Made by a program: the position numbers and the translations under genes | Assembly: GCA_035527515.1 (NCBI GenBank) | Contig: DATLAJ010000146.1 | Location: 62,001 to 126,000, forward strand | Origin: a bacterium | GTDB lineage: Bacteria; B130-G9 | Direction of reading: 5' to 3' | Length of the DNA stretch: 64,000 bases | Shown: positions 52,085-60,121 of the stretch, in pieces | Layout of the letters: every line of letters starts with the position of its first letter | Position numbering within the stretch: the stretch's first letter is position 1 | The notes under the pieces: generated by a model | Database searches by the model: none | The model's input: only the letters and a program-made list of their open reading frames with translations | Told to the model about the DNA's origin: nothing

Positions 52085-53323
52085 ATGCGTGACGAGCGAG
52101 CCATCCTGAGCAAGGTTTCCCCGCGCAGCGGGTTCTCCGGTGAGGCTCTTCCCCTTTTCGATTCGGAACCATTTACAGCGGATGTGGTCCAACATCTTGA
52201 CAACCATGCAATCCCTGTTTATCGGGGAGAGTTCTGGACATCCAAACAGAGGCAAGCTCACTCTATCCACGAAGTGTCATACCGGGGCTGTTACAAGCCA
52301 CAGCTGCCTGCCTTTTTTATTAGGCGTTTTTGCGAGCCAGGCGACGTAGTTTTCGATCCATTTATGGGCCGCGGCACAACTCTCATAGAGGCACAGTTGC
52401 ACGGTTGTCGAGCAATTGGGAATGACATCAATCCACTAGGTAGCATTCTCATTAGACCTAGATTATGTCCGCCTACTATGATGGAAATCTATAAGCGATT
52501 GGCCAACCTGGATTTGCATTATGCCGGTCCAAAGGACGAGGAACTCCTCGTCTTCTTTCATCCCGACACATTGAATGAGCTATACGCCTGGAGACTGTAC
52601 TTTAAGCACCGAATTAACGAGAACAAATACGACAGAACCGACGCATGGCTTCAGATGGTCGCATGTAACCGGCTTACAGGACATTCACCAGGATTCTTCT
52701 CTGTTTACACGCTTCCGCCGAATCAGGCAGCTTCTGTGAAGAGTCAGCGACGCATCAATGACCGGAAGGAACAGCACCCCGAATATCGGGACACAAAAGA
52801 GCTCATAATGAGAAAGTCAAAACGACTTCTTCGGGACCCGTTGCCCAAGCACTTTTTTCGGAGAGATTATTCCCTCTATTGCTTATCAGCAGATAAAATG
52901 ACTCCAATTCCTTCACAGTCCATTAAGCTAGTCGTAACCTCTCCACCTTTCCTTGATAATATCAACTACATCCAGGATAATTGGCTCCGAATGTGGTTCT
53001 GTGACATTCAGGTCGCGACCGACAATGTTTGGCAGTGCCACCACTTGGCTGATTGGCTAGAGAAGATGACACGGACTTTCGTGGAACTCAAGCGGCTCCT
53101 GATTGAGAATGGAATTATTGCCTTTGAAGTCGGGGAGATGCGTAAAGGTCGCCTCCAATTAGAGAATGAGGTAGTTGGGGCGGCCATCCGCGCTGGGCTG
53201 TTCCCAGAGTGCATAATGATCAATTCACAGCGCTTCACAAAAACATCGAATTGCTGGGGTGTTACTAATAACACAAGAGGCACCAATACAAACCGGATAG
53301 TGGTTCTAAAAAAGCGTCCCTAG
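52085..53323 (+). CDS. DNA methyltransferase (N4-cytosine/N6-adenine amino type)
   Basis: A 412-residue amino-methyltransferase. SAM-binding motif I is DPFMGRGTTLIEAQ (about 91-104), followed by GNDINPLG; catalytic motif IV is VVTSPPFLDNINYIQDNW (about 283-300). TSPPF points to N4-cytosine or N6-adenine methylation, with TSPP-F/Y more common in m4C enzymes. Motif I precedes motif IV, the reverse of the frequent beta-type order. About 180 residues separate them, probably with the target-recognition region. The region is clearly AT-richer than its neighbours. The ATG is one base after the endonuclease stop, so both are coexpressed. The copied glycosyltransferase end follows 12 bp after its stop. 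Confidence 0.9.
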   Translation: MRDERAILSKVSPRSGFSGEALPLFDSEPFTADVVQHLDNHAIPVYRGEFWTSKQRQAHSIHEVSYRGCYKPQLPAFFIRRFCEPGDVVFDPFMGRGTTLIEAQLHGCRAIGNDINPLGSILIRPRLCPPTMMEIYKRLANLDLHYAGPKDEELLVFFHPDTLNELYAWRLYFKHRINENKYDRTDAWLQMVACNRLTGHSPGFFSVYTLPPNQAASVKSQRRINDRKEQHPEYRDTKELIMRKSKRLLRDPLPKHFFRRDYSLYCLSADKMTPIPSQSIKLVVTSPPFLDNINYIQDNWLRMWFCDIQVATDNVWQCHHLADWLEKMTRTFVELKRLLIENGIIAFEVGEMRKGRLQLENEVVGAAIRAGLFPECIMINSQRFTKTSNCWGVTNNTRGTNTNRIVVLKKRP

Positions 53324-53334
53324 GTGCGATTTCA

Positions 53335-53433
53335 GACCTGGCGGCGCTGGTTCCCGTCTTCGCCGCGTGCTACAGGGCGACGTCCCTGGCGAGGCAGGGG
53401 CTCGCGAGGTCGAGGGCGCACTCGAACGTGTAA
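53335..53433 (+). pseudogene. Duplicated 3' fragment of the glycosyltransferase gene (right copy of direct repeat)
   Basis: It encodes DLAALVPVFAACYRATSLAR and onward to the same stop as the gene at 50418, but has no start of its own. In the uninterrupted ancestor this was presumably the only 3' end. The matching DNA runs to 53436. It has one residue change (K to T). Confidence 0.9.
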
Positions 53434-53495
53434 TAGCTCAATCGCGATGACTCGCACCGGCACGAGAGATCAAACTGGGGACTTGGGGCCAGACG

Positions 53496-54077
53496 CTAGA
53501 ACTTCACCGCGGGAGCTTCCTTTGCCTCTTTCGGCGCCTCGAAGTAAGTCGCCGGGTTCGTGCCGCGTATTCTGGCAAAGATAACGCCCGGGATGCCCTT
53601 TATGAACTCGTTCAGTTCCTTCGCAGCGATATTGTAGCGGTACCTGGCGACAGAGATTCGGTTCTCGGTCCCGGCGAGCTCGTCCTGAAGGTTCAGAAAG
53701 TTCTGGCTGGCCTTGAGGTCGGGGTAATTCTCGACGACGACTAAAAGCCGCGCAAGCGCAGAAGTGAGGTTGTTGTTTGCGCCGATCTTGTCGGGAATGG
53801 TCTGGGCAGACCCGACCATGGCCCGCGCTTTGGTTATCTCGGTGAACACTTCCTTCTCGTGCTTGGCATATCCCTTTACAGTCTCGACCAAGTTCGGCAC
53901 AAGGTCGTAGCGCCTCTGAAGCTGCGTCTCGACCTGTCCCCAGGACTCGGAGACCGCCTCGTCGAGCGAGACCACTTTGTTGTAGTTGCGGACGAACCAG
54001 CCTCCTGCCATAAGAAGAAACACCGCAAGGACGACCACAATGATCAGAACAACTTTGAGGCCTTTGCTCATCGCCAT
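53496..54077 (-). CDS. LemA family protein
   Basis: A 193-residue membrane-anchored protein. An N-terminal helix (about 5-28) precedes a long helical bundle with the family signature YNKVVSLDEAVSESWGQVET and LQRRYDLVPNLVETVKGYA, then YPDLKASQNFLNLQDELAGT and ENRISVARYRYN. The LemA role is not established. I use ATG 54077, which has AAGGAG seven bases upstream, instead of the earlier ATG at 54125. It follows the TPM-domain gene at 54170, a common pairing in bacteria, so the two are probably one operon. Confidence 0.94.
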   Translation of the reverse strand: MAMSKGLKVVLIIVVVLAVFLLMAGGWFVRNYNKVVSLDEAVSESWGQVETQLQRRYDLVPNLVETVKGYAKHEKEVFTEITKARAMVGSAQTIPDKIGANNNLTSALARLLVVVENYPDLKASQNFLNLQDELAGTENRISVARYRYNIAAKELNEFIKGIPGVIFARIRGTNPATYFEAPKEAKEAPAVKF

Positions 54078-54169
54078 TTGTCTCTCCTTAGTTCTTCCAA
54101 GATATATGCAAGCATTCCACTTCAAATGGATAACGTTCCGTGAAATCCCCGGGCAAAACCCTGTTCATG

Positions 54170-54946
54170 CTACCAAGACCCTGATGCGCCGCCGCCACCG
54201 AACGAGCCTCCACCAAACCCGCCGAACCCGCCAGAGAATCCGCCCGAGCTGCCTCCGCCAGACCAGAATCCACCTCTGCTCCCCAATCCGAATAAAGAGC
54301 CAAAGAACAGCAGGCGCCAGAACATACGGAAGAAAATCAGCAAGATGAGAAGGGGCAGCAGACCAAACGCGCCGCATCCAAACCCGTGGGCGGGCTGACG
54401 CCTCAAGGCATCGACCTTGGGAAGAGCAGCCAAGCCCTCCAGTTTGACGCCGTAGATCGAGGCAACGTGCTTGGCCACGGCCGTTGTGCCCAGCACGGTC
54501 CCCTGAGCGAACCGCCCATCCTTGAAATATGACAGGAAATACTGGCGCATCATCCGCCCGGCCATGCCGTCGGTGAACTTCGCCTCGAGCCCATATCCGA
54601 CCTCAATACGCATTTTCCTGTCGTCTTTGGCTATGAGGATTAAGACGCCGTTGTCCTTGCCCTTCTGGCCAACGCCCCACTCCTGAGCGAGCTCGACCGA
54701 ATACGTCTCGAGGTCAAGCGGCGCTGTGGCATGCACCATGACAACGGCGACCTGCGCAGTAGTCTTCTTCTCAAGCTCGGAAAGAAGCGCTGTGAGCTTC
54801 ACCTCGTCGGAGTGCTTGATGAGCCCTACGTAGTCGTTGACGTAGCCCTTGTAAGCTGGGAACTCCACACTGCCTGAGAGCGCCACCGATGCGGCTAGAA
54901 TGAGGCATAGACTAGCCGCGGCCAAAAGTTTGCTGAAACGCATCAT
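54170..54946 (-). CDS. TPM-domain (YgcG-type) membrane protein
   Basis: A 258-residue exported protein: signal peptide (1-25), a TPM domain (about 35-170) and a C-terminal anchor followed by a glycine/serine/phenylalanine tail. Signatures are YVNDYVGLI, TTAQVAVVMVHATAPLDLET, WGVGQKGKDNGVLILIAKDD and VGYGLEAKFTDGMAGRMMR. The hydrophobic stretch near 196-217 would leave the glycine-rich tail (GGGSSGGFSGGFGGFGGGSF) in the cytoplasm. The family is linked in some species to photosystem repair or phosphatase activity, but not in general. It is paired with lemA. Confidence 0.92.
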   Translation of the reverse strand: MMRFSKLLAAASLCLILAASVALSGSVEFPAYKGYVNDYVGLIKHSDEVKLTALLSELEKKTTAQVAVVMVHATAPLDLETYSVELAQEWGVGQKGKDNGVLILIAKDDRKMRIEVGYGLEAKFTDGMAGRMMRQYFLSYFKDGRFAQGTVLGTTAVAKHVASIYGVKLEGLAALPKVDALRRQPAHGFGCGAFGLLPLLILLIFFRMFWRLLFFGSLFGLGSRGGFWSGGGSSGGFSGGFGGFGGGSFGGGGASGSW

Positions 54947-54954
54947 GCCCTGGC

Positions 54955-55698
54955 TCAGAGCTCGTCGATCGCGATAGCCAGCTTGTCAAGCTCAGTCAGG
55001 TAGTCGGCGAATATGCCGTCAACTGTCTTGGCGTCAGGGACCTTCATCCCCTCCTTCAGCCTGAGAATCTCGACAAACGGGTCCGCAGACACATTAAACC
55101 TCTGCGCGGTCCTTTCGATCACATCGCGCCTTCCTTTTGGCAGCTCCTGACCCAGCAAGCGAAGCATGTTCCTGAAGACCGGGATGAATGATGTCAGCGA
55201 CTCCGTAAGCAGCGAGGCGATGTTTCTCTTCAGAAGGCCTCGTTCAAGGTAGCCCTGCCGGACGCGAATTAGCTTGCCCTTGAGCTCGTGCTCGCACTGC
55301 AATCGGACGTTGCTCCTGTCGATCTCGAGGCTCCCAAACGGGTCTTCCCCATAAAGAGCGACGTGATTCTCCTGTATCTCCAGAAACTCTATCGGAAACA
55401 CGTCAGCCGACCTTCGGATGTGCTCTTCGCTAATGAACAACGGCGCAACGATGCCTTTTTTGCGGCCCTTTGCAACGACCTTGAGGCTGTTGTTGAGCGC
55501 GGCCTGGGTAACCTCACCCAGAATGATCATCAGGTTTACGTTCGAGCGTTTGGGCACAAAGTCTGAGCCAGTCGCACTACCGTAGAGAATGATGGATTTA
55601 AGGTTCTCGCCGTGAAGCGCGATAATATCTTGGCAATATGGATTCAGGATTTGTATGACCTTTGGATTAAGCCCAGTCAGCCCTGATAGCTCTGCCAT
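54955..55698 (-). CDS. Nucleotidyltransferase-fold protein, apparently without catalytic aspartates
   Basis: A 247-residue protein with the N-terminal pattern of a Pol-beta-type nucleotidyltransferase: SIILYGSATGSDFVPKRSNV followed by NLMIIL. The G-S is kept, but the metal-binding D-x-D is N-V-N, so catalysis is unlikely. A helical C-terminal half resembles the substrate-binding part of aminoglycoside-type transferases. The gene sits eight bases before the TPM gene. I place the start at ATG 55698, eight bases after AAGAGG; ATG 55704 and 55764 are alternatives. Regulatory or protein-binding role is inference. Confidence 0.7.
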   Translation of the reverse strand: MAELSGLTGLNPKVIQILNPYCQDIIALHGENLKSIILYGSATGSDFVPKRSNVNLMIILGEVTQAALNNSLKVVAKGRKKGIVAPLFISEEHIRRSADVFPIEFLEIQENHVALYGEDPFGSLEIDRSNVRLQCEHELKGKLIRVRQGYLERGLLKRNIASLLTESLTSFIPVFRNMLRLLGQELPKGRRDVIERTAQRFNVSADPFVEILRLKEGMKVPDAKTVDGIFADYLTELDKLAIAIDEL

Positions 55699-55750
55699 AT
55701 TCATATCCTCTTCGTTTCTCTCTGCCCCGAGCAGCTCGGGACCTCTTGAT

Positions 55751-57334
55751 CTATTCCCACTCAATTGTGCTCGGCGGCTTCGTGCTTATGTCATAGACGA
55801 CACGGTTGACCCCGTCAACCTCATTTATGATGCGGCTGGAGATCGTGCCCAGCACGTCATAAGGCAGCTTCGCCCAATCGGCTGTCATCGCGTCGAGGCT
55901 CTTCACGACCCGGATGGCGACCGCATTCTCATAGGTGCGCTCATCCCCCATCACGCCCACGCTCTTGACCGGCAGCAACACGGCGAACCACTGCCAAAGG
56001 TCATTACTTAGGCCAGCCCTTTCGATCTCATCCCTGACAATCGTGTCGGCCTCTCGCAAAACCCCAAGCTGAGGCGGTGCGATGGGGCCAATTACCCGAA
56101 CGGCCAGGCCAGGCCCCGGGAAGGGCTGCCTCATCAGGATGCGGTCTGGAATGCCGAGATTCTTGCCGATAACTCTGACCTCATCCTTGAAGAGCTCGCG
56201 GAGCGGCTCGATGAGCTTCAGCTTCATCCGCTCCGGCAGACCCCAGACATTGTGGTGGCCTTTGATGAGAGCGGAAGGCCCCCTAACAGGGACACTCTCG
56301 ATAACATCCGGATACAACGTGCCCTGGGCGAGATACTCACAGTCCTCGAGCGAACTCGCCGTCTCCTCAAACACCTCGATGAACAGGTTGCCGATTATCT
56401 TGCGCTTCTCCTGCGGATCGGAGACGCCTCTGAGGGAGGAGAGGAATCTCTCGCTCGCAGTTACAGCAATCACGTTGATGCCGAGCTCCTCCCGGAGCAT
56501 AGATGTGACCTGGTTGACCTCGCCCTCTCGCAGAAGGCCGTTATCAACGAAAATCGCGACCAGGTTCTCCCCGATTGCTCTCGAGAGAAGCACAGCAACG
56601 ACGGTCGAGTCGACTCCGCCGCTCGTGGCGCAGACCACCTTCCCACTGCCGATGAGCTCTCTGCATCTTGCGATCTCGTGTTCGATGAACGAGTCCGGGG
56701 TCCAGTTTGGCCTGCAATTGCATATCCCGATGACGAAGTTCCGCAAAATGTTGCGCCCCTCGGTGGTGTGGGAGACCTCGGGATGGAACTGAACGCCAAA
56801 TACGGGCCGACTGGTGTGCCTGATGGCTGCGTTTGGTGAATTGGCAGTTCTCGCTATTGTGATAAGCTCTGGCCCGAGAGATTCAACCCTGTCGCCATGG
56901 CTCATCCAGACCGTCGTCTCACCTTGCACACCCTCACGCATTCCCTTGAAAAGATGGTCCTCCTTAAGTATCGAAAGCCTCGCGCTTCCATACTCACGAC
57001 GCGACGCTCTACTGACCGTGCCCCCGAAATGCTGGCCCAAAAGCTGCATCCCGTAGCAGATGCCAAGCATCGGGACCGGCGCATCGAGGATGCGCTGGTC
57101 GGGAAGCAGCACGCCTGCGGAGGAGAGATTCGCCGGGCCACCGGACAGGATTATGCCCTTGACGCCGTCTGAGAGCACACGCGAGGCATCCACGTTATAG
57201 GGAAGTATCTCAGAATAAACGTGGCCCTCCCGTACGCGCCTCGCGATCAGTTGGGTGTACTGGGAGCCGAAATCAAGAACTACAATGCGCTGCTGCTCAG
57301 GTGCGGTTGAAGATTCCTTATCAGGCGTGTTCAT
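55751..57334 (-). CDS. guaA: GMP synthase (glutamine-hydrolysing)
   Basis: Converts XMP to GMP with glutamine as amine donor. From ATG 57334 the protein has 527 residues, the normal size. The class I amidotransferase domain has VLDFGSQYTQLIARRVRE and the nucleophile in MLGICYGMQLLGQ, with its His-Glu in VQFHPEVSHT. The ATP-pyrophosphatase P-loop is SGGVDSTVVAVLL, and the dimerisation domain ends KPPSTIEWE. The longer frame to 57406 would overlap dnaN and has no family match. The gene follows dnaN by 44 bp. Confidence 0.97.
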   Translation of the reverse strand: MNTPDKESSTAPEQQRIVVLDFGSQYTQLIARRVREGHVYSEILPYNVDASRVLSDGVKGIILSGGPANLSSAGVLLPDQRILDAPVPMLGICYGMQLLGQHFGGTVSRASRREYGSARLSILKEDHLFKGMREGVQGETTVWMSHGDRVESLGPELITIARTANSPNAAIRHTSRPVFGVQFHPEVSHTTEGRNILRNFVIGICNCRPNWTPDSFIEHEIARCRELIGSGKVVCATSGGVDSTVVAVLLSRAIGENLVAIFVDNGLLREGEVNQVTSMLREELGINVIAVTASERFLSSLRGVSDPQEKRKIIGNLFIEVFEETASSLEDCEYLAQGTLYPDVIESVPVRGPSALIKGHHNVWGLPERMKLKLIEPLRELFKDEVRVIGKNLGIPDRILMRQPFPGPGLAVRVIGPIAPPQLGVLREADTIVRDEIERAGLSNDLWQWFAVLLPVKSVGVMGDERTYENAVAIRVVKSLDAMTADWAKLPYDVLGTISSRIINEVDGVNRVVYDISTKPPSTIEWE

Positions 57335-57378
57335 CTGCCTAGCGTTTAGGAGTCGTCCCGGGACCGGCGCGTTCCCAG

Positions 57379-58605
57379 TCAGCGCCCCATCGGCATTATG
57401 ATGCAAAGCTGCGTAGGCTCATCCTCGTCGGGCTTCAACACGCATCCTGAGGTCGACTCCGTCAGCTCAAGAACGACCCTCTCTGTCTCTATGATCTTAA
57501 GCACATCCTCAAAAAAAGCAGCGTTATAGTCGATCTCAAGACTGTTCTCGTACCCCGTCTCTATGACTGGCTCCTCCGACTGGTCTCGACTGGCCTCACG
57601 CTCCTCGTTCTGCTTCTCGATTAACTGGGCCAAGCCATCTCCCTCATACTCCGCCTCGACCTCATCGGTCGCCTCGCCGATCTCAGCGTCCTCGCCAATG
57701 AGCCTCAACAAGCCATCTCTAAAGAAGAAACGAACCCTGCGCGTTCTGGGGTCTGAACAGATTGAGACTCGCTTCAGGACTGCATCAAGCTCGTCACGGG
57801 AGACCCTCACCTTAAACTTCGATGACTTGGGAATCACTGCTCGGTAGTCCGGATAATCCGCGTCTATCAACGTGGAGAGGAAAGTTAGCCTGTCGCTCTT
57901 GAACAGGAGCCGCCGTCTGTCCAGCCCCATCTGAACAGCATCATTCTCCCCAAACAGCCGCATGATCTCCTCAATGCTCTTCCTGGGAATGATCAATCCA
58001 ACCGGCTTGTCGCCCTCGTGCTTGTAGCCTATATCTGCGAATTTGTAGGAGAGGCGATGGCTGTCGGTTGAGACCAAGATCGTCCCCGGCCCCTTGTCAG
58101 GAGCTAAAACATCCGAAACGGAAAACTCTATCAGTCCTCCGTTGAGGTATCTCCGAGCGTCATTCTCACACATCGACGAGATGACCTTGGCAAATGCAGA
58201 CCGCAAAGCCCCGAAATCTATATCCGACAGACACTCAGGATCGTACTCCGGCATCGGCGGAAACTCCTCAGCCGGCAACCCAACAATCTTGAACGTTGCC
58301 CGGCCCGACTTCAGCTTCAGCCAATTGCCATCGAGCGTCTCAACCGTAACCTTTTCCTCCGGTAGCTGCCTGGCGATCTCGAAGACCTTCTTGGCCTGAA
58401 CAACTATCGAACCGGACCTGGCAACCTCTGCGCCCACCTTCTCCTGAACCGACACTGTCAGGTCTGTCGCATAGATCGTGACACCATCGTCTGTTGTCTC
58501 AAGAAGCGTCTCGGAAAGCATAGGATTGATGCTCCGCTGACCAGCAATCCCTTGAATATCCTGCAATCCCTTTAGAAAGTCCGCGGCCGCGGTTACGAAT
58601 CTCAT
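57379..58605 (-). CDS. dnaN: DNA polymerase III beta subunit (sliding clamp)
   Basis: The clamp that holds the replicative polymerase on DNA. The 408-residue protein has three repeats of the clamp fold, opening MRFVTAAADFLKGLQDIQGI, with LLETTDDGVTIYATDLTVSV and VGLPAEEFPPMPEYD in the first third, and ends LCIIMPMGR, the usual M-P-M-R-type end. It is about 35-40 residues longer than average because of an acidic insert near 315-355 (EKQNEEREASRDQSEEPVIE) in domain III. AGGAGGG lies five bases before the ATG. No dnaA or recF is adjacent, so this is not the standard origin region. Confidence 0.97.
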   Translation of the reverse strand: MRFVTAAADFLKGLQDIQGIAGQRSINPMLSETLLETTDDGVTIYATDLTVSVQEKVGAEVARSGSIVVQAKKVFEIARQLPEEKVTVETLDGNWLKLKSGRATFKIVGLPAEEFPPMPEYDPECLSDIDFGALRSAFAKVISSMCENDARRYLNGGLIEFSVSDVLAPDKGPGTILVSTDSHRLSYKFADIGYKHEGDKPVGLIIPRKSIEEIMRLFGENDAVQMGLDRRRLLFKSDRLTFLSTLIDADYPDYRAVIPKSSKFKVRVSRDELDAVLKRVSICSDPRTRRVRFFFRDGLLRLIGEDAEIGEATDEVEAEYEGDGLAQLIEKQNEEREASRDQSEEPVIETGYENSLEIDYNAAFFEDVLKIIETERVVLELTESTSGCVLKPDEDEPTQLCIIMPMGR

Positions 58606-58637
58606 ATCGCCCTCCTAACCATCATAGTGTTTATTGT

Positions 58638-58946
58638 CTATGTGGACGGCTCCGTGTCGCTCGATGCTGCACGGTTTGCTATGCGGCCCAGCAAAAGCCG
58701 GCTCGGTTTGAACACTACCTTCTGCCTCGGCCCAACAACAACCGTCTCGCCCGTCCTGGGGTTCCTCATAAAAGTCGCCCCATAACCTCTTGCCAAAAAT
58801 GAGCCAAACCCTCTGAACTCAACCCGGCGCCCGTCCTGAAGCGCCTCCCTGATAGTCTCGAAAAAAACCTCGACCATAGGCTCGACCTGCCCGCCGGGCA
58901 TTGAAGTTCGCCGCGAGACAGATCGCACGAAATCAGCCCTTCTCAA
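58638..58946 (-). CDS. HU/IHF-family DNA-binding protein
   Basis: A 102-residue histone-like protein. The family core is intact: VEFRGFGSFLARGYGATFMR followed by NPRTGE with the DNA-intercalating proline arm, then VVVGPRQKVVFKPSR. The N-terminal half has the usual helices (VSRRTSMPGGQVEPMVEVFF). There is a 10-residue polar tail. The start is TTG at 58946, four bases after the DUF362 stop, with GAGGA formed across that stop, so translation is coupled. It lies just upstream of dnaN. HU versus IHF subunit cannot be decided. Confidence 0.93.
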   Translation of the reverse strand: MRRADFVRSVSRRTSMPGGQVEPMVEVFFETIREALQDGRRVEFRGFGSFLARGYGATFMRNPRTGETVVVGPRQKVVFKPSRLLLGRIANRAASSDTEPST

Positions 58947-58950
58947 TTCC

Positions 58951-60114
58951 TCAACTCATCCTTCCCAGCTGCCAACCTCTGAGCCTATCCAAGACCCGAC
59001 CCACGAACGGAGGCCGCCGCACAATGGCATCGTTCGGGCACACCTCGAAACAGCAATAGCATCTAATACATTTTGAATAATCTATCCGGCAGTGGTTGTC
59101 AATTGTTATGGCGCCGACGGGACAAATGTTCCGGCAATGCCCGCAGCCGGTACACTTGTCGGCCTGAACCTCGACTGCGCTTGCATGAAGGCCGAGCACG
59201 ATGTCTGTCAGCCCCTCGATTATAGGATTCGCCCGCAGCAACAGCCTCGCAGGGACATGTAACTTCCGTTCGACCTGAGAAAGTGAATCTCCCACAATCT
59301 GGACCTGGTCGAGCCTGGCCGCAAATCCCCTTGCGATCGTGTCCTTCACAGTGTGAACCCTCGTCTGCGAAAGCCCAATCGCTCCGCACGCTACCACGTC
59401 AAGGTTGGCCGCGCCTCGTGAGGCGAGCACGATCCCGAGCTTGCATGGGCTCCCCGTCGAGGGACCGTTCCCCTGCATCCCCATGATGCCATCCATCAAA
59501 CTCAACCCTCTACCGACGGCAGAATAAAGGTCAACTATCGCCTCGCTGAAACGCTCGTATCGATTGAGCCGATGAAACCGCCGTCGCTCCGAAAGCGGCA
59601 GAACAGCGAAGAAGTTCTTGACCGCCCCGGTATAGACTGTCTGAACGTGCGTCTTCAGCTTGGGCAGTGAGATGATAAGATCAGCCTCAAGAAAAAACCT
59701 TGAAACCAGCGCCGAGCTGACCTGCTTGCCGTTAGCTATATCGATTCTGTCGTAGCCGTCTTTCGACAGCGGCTCAATCGACACACCTTCCTCCTCGCAC
59801 ATAGCCGCGTAACCAGACCTCCTGAAACACCCCCACGTATCCTCAAGCGGGCCGGACGAATCGGACACCACGGGCTCAAGCCCGTGCGATTTCAGGTACC
59901 TTATGACGCTACGCGTGAACTCAACGTGCGTGTTGGAACACGCCTCGGGCCTGGCCCCGTTCAGCAGGTTGATCTTAACCAATACTCGCTTGCCCACGTA
60001 CTCAGCAAGCTCCGTGAACCCGATGAGCCCGGCGGCGCCAGCAATCGCCGTGTCCAGGGCCGCACGCTCGTACGACTCGCACCGAACGACGGCGACCGGG
60101 TCCTGTGCCGTCAT
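58951..60114 (-). CDS. DUF362 protein with C-terminal 2x[4Fe-4S] ferredoxin
   Basis: A 387-residue iron-sulfur protein. The DUF362 domain (about 5-300) has VLVKINLLNGARPEACSNTH, ADLIISLPKLKTHVQTVYTG, AVKNFFAVLP and SLMDGIMGMQGNGPSTGSP, all usual. The ferredoxin domain (about 315-365) has the clusters C-T-G-C-G-H-C-R-N-I-C-P and C-I-R-C-Y-C-C-F-E-V-C-P, with one extra cysteine in the second. The function is not established; these proteins occur widely in anaerobes. It is encoded between the kinase (7 bp upstream) and HU (4 bp downstream), in a probable operon. Confidence 0.9.
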   Translation of the reverse strand: MTAQDPVAVVRCESYERAALDTAIAGAAGLIGFTELAEYVGKRVLVKINLLNGARPEACSNTHVEFTRSVIRYLKSHGLEPVVSDSSGPLEDTWGCFRRSGYAAMCEEEGVSIEPLSKDGYDRIDIANGKQVSSALVSRFFLEADLIISLPKLKTHVQTVYTGAVKNFFAVLPLSERRRFHRLNRYERFSEAIVDLYSAVGRGLSLMDGIMGMQGNGPSTGSPCKLGIVLASRGAANLDVVACGAIGLSQTRVHTVKDTIARGFAARLDQVQIVGDSLSQVERKLHVPARLLLRANPIIEGLTDIVLGLHASAVEVQADKCTGCGHCRNICPVGAITIDNHCRIDYSKCIRCYCCFEVCPNDAIVRRPPFVGRVLDRLRGWQLGRMS

Positions 60115-60121
60115 TCGCGCC

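Noticed and set aside
57335-57406. An earlier start for guaA.
   Set aside because: It would overlap the end of dnaN and add residues without family match; ATG 57334 gives the normal length.
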